Origin: Iodobacter sp. BJB302
GTDB lineage: Bacteria > Pseudomonadota > Gammaproteobacteria > Burkholderiales > Chitinibacteraceae
Length of the DNA: 64,000 bases
Reading direction: 5' to 3'
NCBI RefSeq assembly: GCF_002735645.1
Contig: NZ_PDZG01000017.1
Coordinates: forward strand, 1 to 64,000
The notes beneath the pieces were generated by a model. The model was not told the origin of the DNA, did not search any database, and saw only the letters and a program-made list of their open reading frames with translations. The position numbers and the translations under genes are program-made. Shown piece after piece: positions 27,778-35,846 of this stretch (positions are counted from its first letter, which is position 1; every line of letters begins with the position of its first letter).

Positions 27778-28545
27778 ATGTGGGATAAACCTCAGCTTTT
27801 AATGTGGTTTGCCAATTTGCTGACTGCATTAGCTTTATTGCTTTTGTTTTACGCCTTGCTGTTTTTAACCGTGCATTCGCCTTTGTTTCCAATTAAAAGA
27901 ATCAAAGTGGATGGTGATTTAGTTCACGTTACACGCGAGCAATTGCAATACGTTATTAAGCACGAACTGACAGGGACGTTTTTTACCCTGGATTTGGATA
28001 AGACACGGCAGGCCTTTGAAAAGCTACCGTGGGTAAGGCAAGTGACGGTACGCAGGCACTGGCCAGACCGGGTAGAAGTCAGGGTAGAAGAGCACAAAGC
28101 AGTTGCACGCTGGGGCTCGGTGGCCCTGCTCAATAGCTATGGTGAGCGTTTTGATGCGGCATCCAACGATCAGCTGCCCATTCTGGAAGGCCCGGAAGGC
28201 ACAGAAAAGGTCATGATTGATGGCTTTGCAGAGCTGCATAAAACCTTGCAGCCATTGGGAAAAAAAGCCACCCATGTCTGGCTTTCCGAACGAAGAGCAT
28301 GGCGCTTTGAGCTGGATCACCAGCTGATTATTGAAGTAGGCAGAGATGAGCCGGTAGCCAGAACGGCGCGGTTTGTAACAGCCTACCCCAATTCGCTGGC
28401 TTTGCTGAAGCAGCCTTTTGAATATGTAGATTTACGTTATCCCAATGGCTTTGCAGTCAGATTGCCAGAGTACAAGCCAGTAGAAAGTAAGCCTGTGGTA
28501 AAGCCAGCCGTACCGGCTAAACCCGCAGTAGCAAAACCGGCATAA
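27778..28545 (+). CDS. ftsQ: Cell division protein FtsQ
   Basis: This bitopic divisome protein works with FtsL and FtsB. From ATG 27778 (GAGG seven bases upstream) the 255 residues comprise a membrane segment at about 11-32 and a POTRA domain starting PIKRIKVDGDLVHVTREQL near 38. A beta domain then ends before a low-complexity Lys/Pro/Ala/Val tail (about 235-255). The tail is unusual and may reflect a drifting C terminus. The TTG six codons earlier is a less likely start. Confidence 0.93.
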   Translation: MWDKPQLLMWFANLLTALALLLLFYALLFLTVHSPLFPIKRIKVDGDLVHVTREQLQYVIKHELTGTFFTLDLDKTRQAFEKLPWVRQVTVRRHWPDRVEVRVEEHKAVARWGSVALLNSYGERFDAASNDQLPILEGPEGTEKVMIDGFAELHKTLQPLGKKATHVWLSERRAWRFELDHQLIIEVGRDEPVARTARFVTAYPNSLALLKQPFEYVDLRYPNGFAVRLPEYKPVESKPVVKPAVPAKPAVAKPA

Positions 28546-28596
28546 CCATGTCGTTTTTGAAAAATGGAAAGGCGGGTAAAAACTGCCGCAAACAGA

Positions 28597-28850
28597 AAAT
28601 TCAGCGATACGATTTTTATATCAAATCGTTTTTAAAAAGTAAGACATTGAGTAAAGAGGTTGTCAGGTGACCAGAGATAGCAAAAATATCATTGCCGGGC
28701 TCTGCCATCGCACAAGCTTTAAGCCACTAAATTCAGCGACATGACCGTTATTTCATGTTGTTTTTTAAAGTAATACGCATTGTAAAGAGGTTGTCAGGTG
28801 ACCAGAGATAGCAAAAACATCATTGTCGGGCTGGACATTGGCACATCCAA
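28597..28850 (+). repeat. 131-base partial tandem duplication upstream of ftsA
   Basis: The unit starting AAATTCAGCGA at 28597 recurs at 28729. The core from GTAAAGAGGTTGTCAGGTG through the first 16 or so codons is nearly identical between 28651 and 28782 (49 of 51 bases). Upstream sequence is roughly 75 percent similar, and beyond the core similarity falls quickly. Confidence 0.9.
28667..28744 (+). CDS. 25-residue leader frame duplicating the FtsA N terminus
   Basis: The GTG start, the ribosome-binding site AAAGAGG and the first nine codons (MTRDSKNII) are the same as in ftsA. The frame then diverges and stops 53 bases before the real ftsA start. Because it keeps the same initiation signals it should compete for ribosomes or be translated. 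It may be only a duplication scar; no peptide role can be shown. Confidence 0.45.
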   Translation: MTRDSKNIIAGLCHRTSFKPLNSAT

Positions 28851-30030
28851 GGTGGTGGCTGTTGTCGCCGAAATCAAAGAAGACGGCGCACTCAATGTGA
28901 TTGGTCTGGGCTCGGCTGCATCACGCGGTTTGAAACGCGGTGTGGTCGTTGATATTGAAAAAACCGTCGCGGCCATCCAGTCCGCACTGGGCGAAGCCGA
29001 GCTGATGGCCGATTGCAAAATCAGCCAGGTCTTTACCGGTATTGCAGGCAGCCACATCAAGAGCATTAACTCCGATGGCATGGTGGCGATCAAGGATAAG
29101 GAAGTCACCTCGGCCGATGTAGACCGTGTGATTGAAACTGCCAGCGCGGTCAATATCCCTACCGACCACCAGGTTCTGCACATCCTAGCGCAGGAATACA
29201 TGATAGACGGCCAGGAAGGCGTGAAAGAGCCGATGGGCATGTCGGGCGTGCGTTTGCATGTAAACGTGCATATCGTCAGCGGTGCAGTCAGCGCAGTGCA
29301 AAACATCACGAAATGCGTGCGTCGCTGCGGGCTGGAGATCGAAGAAGTGGTATTGCAGCCACTGGCTTCCTCGTACTCGGTGCTGACCGAAGATGAAAAA
29401 GACCTTGGTGTTTGCCTTGTTGATATTGGCGGCGGCACCACCGATCTGGCCATCTTTATTGGCGGCGCAATCCGCCATACCGCCGTGATTCCGATTGCAG
29501 GCGATCAGGTGACCAACGATATCGCCATGGCGCTGCGTACACCCACCTCAGAAGCCGAAACCATTAAGTTGCAGCATGGTGTGGCGCTGCGCCATATGAG
29601 CGATCCGGCGCAGATGATTGAAGTGCCGGGCGTAGGCGAGCGCGGTGCACGGCAAATGAGCCGCCATACTCTGGCGGAAGTGATTGAGCCGCGCGTTGAA
29701 GAGCTGTATGGACTGGTTCAGCAGGAATTACGCCGCTCCGGCTTTGAAGGGCGCCTGTCCAGCGGGATTGTGATTACCGGCGGCGCGGCAATGATGCCTG
29801 GCATGGTTGAGCTTGGCGAAGAGATTTTCCATATGCCGCTGCGTATGGGCACCCCGAAATACGTGGGTGGCCTTGCCGAAGTGGTAAAAAACCCGCGCTA
29901 TTCCACAGCGGTGGGTTTGCTGTTAATTGCACGTGAACAATTACTAAAGAACCCTGTAAACCGGGGCAAAGACGGCGGTGTAGGGGATATTTTTGGCCGT
30001 ATGAAATCTTGGTTTCAAAACACATTTTAA
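28798..30030 (+). CDS. ftsA: Cell division protein FtsA
   Basis: This actin-like ATPase anchors FtsZ to the membrane and recruits later division proteins. The 410 residues start with the phosphate-binding VGLDIGTSKVVAVVAE (residues 10-25). The 1C domain lies near 85-160, and VCLVDIGGGTTDLAIF is near 205-220. GIVITGGAAMMPG is near 322, and the C terminus is the amphipathic membrane anchor (GRMKSWFQNTF). GTG is the start, preceded by AAAGAGG. Its 5' and 3' ends are both partly duplicated in the flanking DNA. Confidence 0.96.
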   Translation: MTRDSKNIIVGLDIGTSKVVAVVAEIKEDGALNVIGLGSAASRGLKRGVVVDIEKTVAAIQSALGEAELMADCKISQVFTGIAGSHIKSINSDGMVAIKDKEVTSADVDRVIETASAVNIPTDHQVLHILAQEYMIDGQEGVKEPMGMSGVRLHVNVHIVSGAVSAVQNITKCVRRCGLEIEEVVLQPLASSYSVLTEDEKDLGVCLVDIGGGTTDLAIFIGGAIRHTAVIPIAGDQVTNDIAMALRTPTSEAETIKLQHGVALRHMSDPAQMIEVPGVGERGARQMSRHTLAEVIEPRVEELYGLVQQELRRSGFEGRLSSGIVITGGAAMMPGMVELGEEIFHMPLRMGTPKYVGGLAEVVKNPRYSTAVGLLLIAREQLLKNPVNRGKDGGVGDIFGRMKSWFQNTF

Positions 30031-30155
30031 TCAGGGAAAAATAACGGCTCAGGGGATATTTGGCTGTTATGACGTTTTGTTTTCAAAACACCTTTTAAAT
30101 TCGGGTAAGGATCAGCGATAAGGGGAAACATCCCCGCGCTGTTTAAATCGGGCAA
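29982..30155 (+). repeat. Duplicated ftsA 3' end between ftsA and ftsZ
   Basis: The end of ftsA from AGGGGATATTT to TTTTAATCAGGG (29982-30036) recurs at 30051-30105 with about 80 percent identity (AGGGGATATTTGGC, then TTTTCAAAACACCTTTTAAA). A third, shorter and weaker copy may begin at 30121. The period is 69-70 bases. Confidence 0.75.
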
Positions 30156-30170
30156 CGCAAGGAGAGCAAC

Positions 30171-31349
30171 ATGGCATTAACTTTTGAAGTGCAAGAAGTT
30201 GCACATCACGTCAATATTAAAGTGATCGGTGTGGGCGGCGCAGGCTGCAACGCGATCAACAATATGATCGAGCACGCATTGAGCGGGGTGCAGTTTATTG
30301 CTGCCAACACCGATGCACAGGTGCTTAAACTCTCTAAAGCTACGGATGTTGTGCAATTGGGCACAACGGGCTTTGGTGCTGGCTGCGATCCTGAAGTCGC
30401 CCGCGAAGCGGCCGAAGCCGATCGTGAGCGCATTGGTGAGCTGATCAATGGCGCCAATCTCTTGTTTATTACCGCAGGTATGGGCGGCGGAACAGGTACG
30501 GGCGCATCCCCTGTGATTGCACAAATTGCCCGTGAAAAAGGCATTTTCACCGTTGGGGTTGTGACCAAGCCTGGTCTTGACGAAGGCTCGCGCCAGAAAG
30601 TGGCTCAGGCTGGTATTGACGAGCTTTCACGCTCGGTCGATTCACTGATTATTGTTTCCAACCAAAAACTGGAAGAAGTACTCGGTGAAGACGTTACCGT
30701 AGACGAAGCCTTCCGCGCTGCTGACGATGTACTGCGTAATGCCGTGGCTTCTATCGTAGAAATCATCCAGTATCCTGGTCTGATCAACGTTGACTTTGCC
30801 GACGTTAAGACCGTGATGCAGGAAAAAGGCATGGCCATGATGGGCTCGGCTTTCGCTGCTGGCGAAAACCGCTCTATCCGCGCTACCGAAGAAGCCATCA
30901 GCTGCCCGCTTCTGGACAACATTAACTTCAAGGGTGCGCGTGGTGTACTGCTGAATATCAGCGCCAGCCGTGCCAGCCTGAAGAAAAGCGAAATCACCCG
31001 CGCCCGTGAAATCATTCAGTCGCATGTTGCTGAAGATGCCATGGTTAAACACGGTGTGGTTTACGACGAAAGCCTGGGTGAGCAAATCCGCATTACGATT
31101 ATCGCTACCGGTATGGGCAATAACGCCAACAAGCCACAGCTGTCTGTCGTACAAACACCGCAGCTTAAAACTGGCACAGACAATCACTCCGGCGAGCCAG
31201 ACTGGGGCGCTTACGATTTACCTCCGGGCTTCCGCCCAAATAACCGCAGCGCTCGTGGCTCTGCAGGCGATGTAGCTACCGTCAGCCGCAGCACCACATC
31301 TAATGTGGATATGGACATCCCTGCTTTCTTACGCCGTCAGGCAGATTAA
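30171..31349 (+). CDS. ftsZ: Cell division protein FtsZ
   Basis: FtsZ is the tubulin-like GTPase that forms the Z ring. The 392 residues have GVGGAGCNAINNM (residues 22-34), the GTP signature GGGTGTGASPV near 105-115, and the T7 synergy loop NVDFADVK near 207. A variable linker and the conserved C-terminal peptide MDIPAFLRRQAD, which binds FtsA, end the protein. The ATG has AAGGAGAG upstream. A strong hairpin follows the gene. Confidence 0.97.
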   Translation: MALTFEVQEVAHHVNIKVIGVGGAGCNAINNMIEHALSGVQFIAANTDAQVLKLSKATDVVQLGTTGFGAGCDPEVAREAAEADRERIGELINGANLLFITAGMGGGTGTGASPVIAQIAREKGIFTVGVVTKPGLDEGSRQKVAQAGIDELSRSVDSLIIVSNQKLEEVLGEDVTVDEAFRAADDVLRNAVASIVEIIQYPGLINVDFADVKTVMQEKGMAMMGSAFAAGENRSIRATEEAISCPLLDNINFKGARGVLLNISASRASLKKSEITRAREIIQSHVAEDAMVKHGVVYDESLGEQIRITIIATGMGNNANKPQLSVVQTPQLKTGTDNHSGEPDWGAYDLPPGFRPNNRSARGSAGDVATVSRSTTSNVDMDIPAFLRRQAD

Positions 31350-31365
31350 TCATGAAAGCAGAGCA

Positions 31366-31393
31366 GGTCAGGCAAAGCAGCCTGATCTGCCCG
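31366..31393 (+). other. Strong hairpin just after ftsZ
   Basis: GCAGGTCAGGC and GCCTGATCTGC pair over 11 positions (one G-U) around a short loop, 16 bases after the ftsZ stop and without a U run. It is more likely an mRNA processing or stability element, or a partial attenuator before lpxC, than an intrinsic terminator. Confidence 0.6.
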
Positions 31394-31508
31394 CATGGAG
31401 TGTTTCAGACGGAGATAAAGGCATTGCCTATTGGCAAGATTGCAAAGATCAATCCAGCACACTACCCGGTGCTGGTAAGATTGAGGTCTGTTGATTAAAG
31501 AGACCAAT

Positions 31509-32423
31509 ATGTTTCAGCAACGCACTCTGAAGACGACTATCCGCGCCGTTGGCGTGGGCCTGCATTCTGGCGAGCGGGTTACCCTCGTCCTAAAACCGGC
31601 CCCGGTTAACAGCGGGATCGTTTTCCAACGCGTCGATTTGCCCGAGTCGACGCCATTCAGAGTTACGCCCGCTCTGGTCAACGACACACGGCTCTCCTCC
31701 ACGCTCGTCAAAGACGGCGTACGTGTCGGTACGATCGAGCACATCATGTCTGCATTTGCGGGGCTGGGCATCGACAATGTGATTGTCGAAGTCGACGCCC
31801 CGGAAATGCCGATTATGGATGGATCGGCAGCGCCTTTTATCTATCTGTTGCAATCAGCAGGGATTGTGGATCAGCATGCGGCCAAGCAATTTGTCCGTGT
31901 GCTCAAACCCATCGAAGTCTCCGAAGGCGATAAATGGGTGCGGCTATTGCCGCACGATGGTTATAAAGTGGCGCTGACCATCGACTTTGCCCACCCTGCA
32001 TTTAAAAAATCAGCCCAAACCATCACACTTGATTTTGCTGATACCAATTATGTCAGCGAGATCGCACGCGCCCGCACCTTTGGCTTTATCCATGAAGTGG
32101 AATACCTGCGCATGAACGGCTTGGCCCGTGGCGGCAGTATGGATAACGCAATTGTGATTGACGAATACCGTGTACTCAACGACGGTGGCCTGCGTTTTGA
32201 AGACGAATTTGTCCGCCACAAAGTGCTCGATCTGGTTGGCGATTTATACATCCTTGGCCGCCCTTTGATTGCCGCCTTTGAAGGCTATAAATCCGGCCAT
32301 GCCATGAATAACAAGCTGCTGCGCGCCCTGCTGGAAGATGAATCCTCCTACGAGATTGTCAGCTTCGAAAACCGCGACAATGTACCCAGCTCATTCCACG
32401 ATCTGCCTGCCTTAGGAATCTGA
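31509..32423 (+). CDS. lpxC: UDP-3-O-acyl-GlcNAc deacetylase LpxC
   Basis: This zinc enzyme catalyses the first committed step of lipid A synthesis. From ATG 31509 the protein has 304 residues. Zinc ligands are His78 in TIEHIMSA, and His237 with Asp241 in HKVLDLVGD; the general-acid histidine is His264 in [17 protein letters not shown] is near 102. A TTG six codons upstream is in frame, but ATG has AAAGAG at good spacing and matches the usual N terminus (QRTLK). The stop overlaps the next ATG (TGATG). Confidence 0.96.
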   Translation: MFQQRTLKTTIRAVGVGLHSGERVTLVLKPAPVNSGIVFQRVDLPESTPFRVTPALVNDTRLSSTLVKDGVRVGTIEHIMSAFAGLGIDNVIVEVDAPEMPIMDGSAAPFIYLLQSAGIVDQHAAKQFVRVLKPIEVSEGDKWVRLLPHDGYKVALTIDFAHPAFKKSAQTITLDFADTNYVSEIARARTFGFIHEVEYLRMNGLARGGSMDNAIVIDEYRVLNDGGLRFEDEFVRHKVLDLVGDLYILGRPLIAAFEGYKSGHAMNNKLLRALLEDESSYEIVSFENRDNVPSSFHDLPALGI

Positions 32424-32608
32424 TGTTTATTGTCCTGCGCCTGTTATTTGTACTTGCCGTACTTGGCATCGCTTACTGCGCGTTCAAATACCAGCGCAGC
32501 CAGGACCCGGGCTGGCTGCGCATCATCAAATGGATTCTCTATTCCACGCTGGGCTTGCTGGTGATTTTTTTTGTAGGGCTAGTGATAGAGCGCTTAGGGG
32601 TGGGTTAG
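32423..32608 (+). CDS. Small membrane protein downstream of lpxC
   Basis: The 61-residue protein starts within the lpxC stop (TGATG), which strongly suggests real translation. It has two hydrophobic segments (about residues 3-21 and 37-57) separated by a basic, Trp-containing loop (KYQRSQDPGWLRIIKW). I do not recognise a named family. Position suggests a link with envelope synthesis, but the function is unknown. Confidence 0.7.
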   Translation: MFIVLRLLFVLAVLGIAYCAFKYQRSQDPGWLRIIKWILYSTLGLLVIFFVGLVIERLGVG

Positions 32609-32615
32609 CAGGAAA

Positions 32616-32650
32616 GGCTGGGCTAAAAGTCTGTCAGCCCAATATTTTTC
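32616..32650 (+). terminator. Probable terminator of the division/lpxC cluster
   Basis: TGGGCT and AGCCCA form a six-pair stem around an 11-base loop, followed by a T-rich run, just after the small membrane protein gene. Confidence 0.5.
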
Positions 32651-32710
32651 CTCACGAACATTTTTGGGCGCACCCCCAATCCACCTCGCTGAGCTTTTCA
32701 CCGCCCGGCA

Positions 32711-33211
32711 TCAGGCCTCCAAAGCCCTCAGCAGCTCTGCCATTCTGGCGTCTAATTCTTTTAGCTGATCCGCATCTATCGCCGCCAGAATTCTGTGCTC
32801 GTTAGCGACGTGCGCCGTCACGGCCTGATCGATCAAAGCCAAACCCGCATCACTGAGCTTCACCAGCATGCTGCGCGCATCGCTAGTGCTGGGCAGCCGC
32901 TCTATCCAGCCATTTGCCTCTAAACCCTTCAGCCTGTGCGTCATCGTGCCGGACGTAATCATCAGCGATGAAAACAGCGCCGTAGGTGCCAGGCAATAGG
33001 GCGCACCGGATCGCCTTAGCGTAGCCAGCACATCAAACTCCCAGCTTGTCATGCCAAATTCTGCAAATGTGGTGTCCATCTTGCGCTGCAGCAGGGTGGC
33101 ACAGCGCCGGATACGCCCAATCGGCCCCATCGGGCTTACATCCAGATCAGGGCGCTCTTTGTGCCATTGCCCAAGAATAATATCGACCGCATCGGCCTGT
33201 TGCGTACTCAT
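32711..33211 (-). CDS. MarR-family transcriptional regulator
   Basis: The 166-residue winged-helix protein has the MarR pattern. TSWEFDVLATLRRSG precedes the DNA-recognition helix region (LFSSLMITSGTMTHRLKGLEANGWI, in two stretches near 78-105), and the wing is RLPSTSDARSMLVKLSDAG. ATG 33211 follows GGAG and is preferred over the in-frame ATG four codons upstream. It is divergent from an EamA exporter and a nitroreductase, with three palindromic boxes in the shared promoter, so it probably represses both itself and them. The ligand is unknown. Confidence 0.88.
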   Translation of the reverse strand: MSTQQADAVDIILGQWHKERPDLDVSPMGPIGRIRRCATLLQRKMDTTFAEFGMTSWEFDVLATLRRSGAPYCLAPTALFSSLMITSGTMTHRLKGLEANGWIERLPSTSDARSMLVKLSDAGLALIDQAVTAHVANEHRILAAIDADQLKELDARMAELLRALEA

Positions 33212-33226
33212 ATACAACTCCATCTG

Positions 33227-33284
33227 TCTTCAACTCAAGATTAATTGTCTTGAGTTGAAGATATATGTTATCTTTAATTCAAGA
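33227..33284. promoter_or_regulatory. Three TCTT-N6-AAGA operator boxes between the MarR and EamA genes
   Basis: TCTTCAACTCAAGA (33227-33240), TCTTGAGTTGAAGA (33248-33261) and TCTTTAATTCAAGA (33271-33284) share one 14-base pattern at about 21-23 base spacing, two helical turns apart. The first two are exact reverse complements of each other. Binding by the adjacent MarR protein is inferred. Confidence 0.75.
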
Positions 33285-33416
33285 CATATTGCTAAGCCTG
33301 CAGTTTGCCAGATTTCAGCACAGGCAGCTTGGGCAAAAGCTGTACCTGCCCACAATCACCAGCAGCAATATTTTGGCCACAGCAGCCCTAACCCTCATTC
33401 AATTGAAGGTATCTCA

Positions 33417-34328
33417 ATGCACAGCACCGCTAAAACCTGGATTGACAGCCTGATCACCGCCCTTGCTCCGGCAATTTGGGGCTCGACTTATATCGTCACC
33501 ACCCAGCTTCTTCCGCCTGACCGCCCTTTTACCGCCGCATTAATGCGCACTCTGCCTGCGGGTTTACTTTTGATTCTGTTCAGCCGTGTGTTGCCCCCCA
33601 AGGCCATGTGGGGCCGCCTGCTCATTTTGTCTGCGCTTAATATTGGAGCATTTCAGGCCCTGCTTTTTATTGCTGCATACCGGCTGCCGGGAGGACTGGC
33701 CGCAGTTGTCGGGGCAACGCAACCCCTCATGATTATGGGACTGGTATGGATGCTGGAGCGCCGCCCGCCAGCACACCTGGCACTTTGGGCCAGCCTTGCT
33801 GGCATTCTGGGCATGGCCGCCCTGCTCTTAGCGCCGGGAGCAAAATGGGATTCAACCGGTATGGCTGCAGCCCTGGCAGGCGCTGTTTGCATGGCACTGG
33901 GCACTTATCTGGCCAGGCAGTGGAAATCACAAATCCCTTTACTGGCTTTTACCGGCTGGCAGCTATTGCTGGGCGGTCTGCTCTTGCTGCCTGTGGCGTT
34001 TATGTTTGATGCACCTTTGCCAAGCCTCAATACCACGCAAATACTTGGCTACGCCTATTTATCTGTCTTTGGGGCGCTTATCGCATATGTGCTGTGGTTT
34101 CGTGGCATTGCCCGCCTATCCCCTGTGGCCGCCTCGTCTTTAGGCTTACTCAGCCCCATCACTGCTGTGGCACTGGGCTGGATTTTACTCGGCCAAAACA
34201 TGACGCCATTATCCATGGCGGGTTTTGTCACCGTACTGGCCAGCGTTCTGGCCGTGCAATGGAGCGTACTGAGTAAACCCGACACTTTACGTTTTCAGCC
34301 ATTTCCCACCAAGAAGAGCCCAGCATGA
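33417..34328 (+). CDS. EamA-family (DMT) exporter
   Basis: The 303-residue polytopic membrane protein has about ten hydrophobic segments in two homologous EamA halves (APAIWGSTYIVTTQLLPPDRP near residue 19; LGYAYLSVFGALIAYVLWFRGIARLSP in the second half, near residues 204-230). ATG 33417 follows GAAGG at good spacing; the longer open frame upstream crosses the MarR gene and its operators. It probably exports a small metabolite or drug; the substrate is unknown. Its end overlaps the nitroreductase start (ATGA). Confidence 0.88.
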   Translation: MHSTAKTWIDSLITALAPAIWGSTYIVTTQLLPPDRPFTAALMRTLPAGLLLILFSRVLPPKAMWGRLLILSALNIGAFQALLFIAAYRLPGGLAAVVGATQPLMIMGLVWMLERRPPAHLALWASLAGILGMAALLLAPGAKWDSTGMAAALAGAVCMALGTYLARQWKSQIPLLAFTGWQLLLGGLLLLPVAFMFDAPLPSLNTTQILGYAYLSVFGALIAYVLWFRGIARLSPVAASSLGLLSPITAVALGWILLGQNMTPLSMAGFVTVLASVLAVQWSVLSKPDTLRFQPFPTKKSPA

Positions 34329-34942
34329 ATACCTCACTCCATACCCTGATCGAAAAACGCAGCACCACCAGCCACTTCGATGCCAGCAAGCAATTGAGCA
34401 ACAGCCAAATTACCGAGCTGATGCGCTTAGCCACCCTTGCCCCATCGGCATATCATTTTCAAAACTGGAAGCTGATCGCCGTATGCTCAGGGACCGCCAA
34501 GGCTCGCTTAAAAGACATCGCCATGGGCCAGGCGCAGGTAGAAGAAGCTGCGGTTACTTTTATTATTTGCGGCACCTTAATGCCGCATCAGCAGCTAGCC
34601 GCAGCACTGCGCCCATCGCTGGATGCGGGAACTTTACCCCAGGAGATTGCAGACAGCTGGGTGGCCTCTGCCCATGCATCCTATGCAGACAACCCACAAT
34701 TACAGCGTGACGAAGCCATACGCTCAGCCTCCCTTGCTGCCATGACACTCATTCTTGCTGCCGAAGGCATGGGCTTATCCACAGGAACAATAGGTGGCTT
34801 CGATACACCAGCCCTGATTGAAGCGTTTTCACTTAAAGCCAATGAAATACCGGTTATTTTGGTGACTGCTGGCTATGCCGCAGCAGAAAAAAGACCTCAG
34901 AAACCACGCCGGCCACTGAGCGAGGTGGCTGAGCTTATATAA
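34325..34942 (+). CDS. Nitroreductase-family flavoprotein
   Basis: The 205-residue protein starts with the nitroreductase pattern LHTLIEKRSTTSHFDASKQL and continues with ATLAPSAYHFQNWKL near residues 38-52. Near 150 it has LAAEGMGLSTGTIGGFD, and a late PVILVTAGYAA. These are FMN-binding and dimer segments of the family. It overlaps the exporter gene by four bases, so the pair likely acts on one toxic compound under MarR control. The exact substrate is unknown. Confidence 0.88.
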   Translation: MNTSLHTLIEKRSTTSHFDASKQLSNSQITELMRLATLAPSAYHFQNWKLIAVCSGTAKARLKDIAMGQAQVEEAAVTFIICGTLMPHQQLAAALRPSLDAGTLPQEIADSWVASAHASYADNPQLQRDEAIRSASLAAMTLILAAEGMGLSTGTIGGFDTPALIEAFSLKANEIPVILVTAGYAAAEKRPQKPRRPLSEVAELI

Positions 34943-34982
34943 GTTGTCAAGGGGCCGGTAGTAGCTCGGCTGGCCAGTGCAA

Positions 34983-35747
34983 TTAGCTCAAATAAGCCCT
35001 TGGGGTCTTGCCGGTGCGGCTTTTAAAAAAGGCAATAAACGCACTATCACTCGCAAAACCCAAGGCGCTGGCGGTCTCTGATAGTTTTCCATTTTCCGCC
35101 AGCATTTCTACGGCACGTAAGAAGCGCCATTGCTGCCGCCATTCTTGATAACTCATCCCTGTTTCGCGTTGAAATATGCGGCTTATGGTTTTTTCACTGG
35201 CCGCAATTTGCTGTGCGAATAAATGAAGTGCTAAAGGTAATTGCTCTAAGTTTTCCTGCAAACAAGATACGCGCCGATCTAGCGGAAAAACCAGTAATAA
35301 AGGCTCTTGCTTAGCCTGATTGATCTCTTCAATACATACCGAAAGCAAATTGGCATGCCGTGCCTGCTGCCAGTCTGTATCAAAATCTGCCATAGCCAGC
35401 CGCTCCAGTACGGCTCTTAGTAAGGGGTTAACCTCAATCACCTGCACCTTGCCCGGCAAGACAGGGAACTGGCCAAGATCAAAATAGAGCGAGCGGTAAT
35501 CCACAACCTGCCGCATTTCTGCCCGGTGCTTTACTCCTGGCGGTATCCACGCCGCCCTCGATGAGGGCAATAAGCAAAGTAAGCCATCTAAAGAGATACG
35601 AATACAGCCCTTCTTCGCAAAGAGTAATTGCCCCATTTGATGCTGGTGTAGGCCCGAATCATGATTACCCAGCAGAGAAGCAATCCCCACCACGTCAGCG
35701 CCAAATTGATCGGGATTAAATTTATCATTCGCGTCCAAGTACGCCAT
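34983..35747 (-). CDS. AraC-family transcriptional regulator
   Basis: The 254-residue protein has an N-terminal cupin-like sensor part (LHQHQMGQLLFAKKGCIRI near residues 33-51, WIPPGVKHRAEM near 67). A C-terminal AraC double helix-turn-helix follows: LHLFAQQIAASEKTISRIFQRETGMSYQEW, then LSETASALGFASDSAFIAFFKSRTGKTPRAY (given here as positions about 176-205 and 222-252). It is divergent from an MFS pump with a pair of inverted half sites between, suggesting it activates the pump. Confidence 0.9.
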   Translation of the reverse strand: MAYLDANDKFNPDQFGADVVGIASLLGNHDSGLHQHQMGQLLFAKKGCIRISLDGLLCLLPSSRAAWIPPGVKHRAEMRQVVDYRSLYFDLGQFPVLPGKVQVIEVNPLLRAVLERLAMADFDTDWQQARHANLLSVCIEEINQAKQEPLLLVFPLDRRVSCLQENLEQLPLALHLFAQQIAASEKTISRIFQRETGMSYQEWRQQWRFLRAVEMLAENGKLSETASALGFASDSAFIAFFKSRTGKTPRAYLS

Positions 35748-35770
35748 ATTTGTCCGATTTTAGATATTTA

Positions 35771-35835
35771 TTGTTCTTATCATTGTAATACGCCGTTTAT
35801 GTTTTTTATAAAATCGCAGCAAGTTATAAGAACAA
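35771..35835. promoter_or_regulatory. Spaced inverted repeat in the AraC/MFS promoter region
   Basis: TTGTTCTTAT (35771-35780) and ATAAGAACAA (35826-35835) are exact reverse complements separated by 45 bases in the divergent promoter. The right copy abuts the ribosome-binding site of the MFS gene. They may be binding half sites for the AraC protein. Confidence 0.5.
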
Positions 35836-35846
35836 GGAATAAAAGA

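Noticed and set aside
33051-33416. 122-codon extension of the EamA gene
   Set aside because: It overlaps the divergent MarR gene and operator boxes; ATG 33417 gives the normal N terminus.
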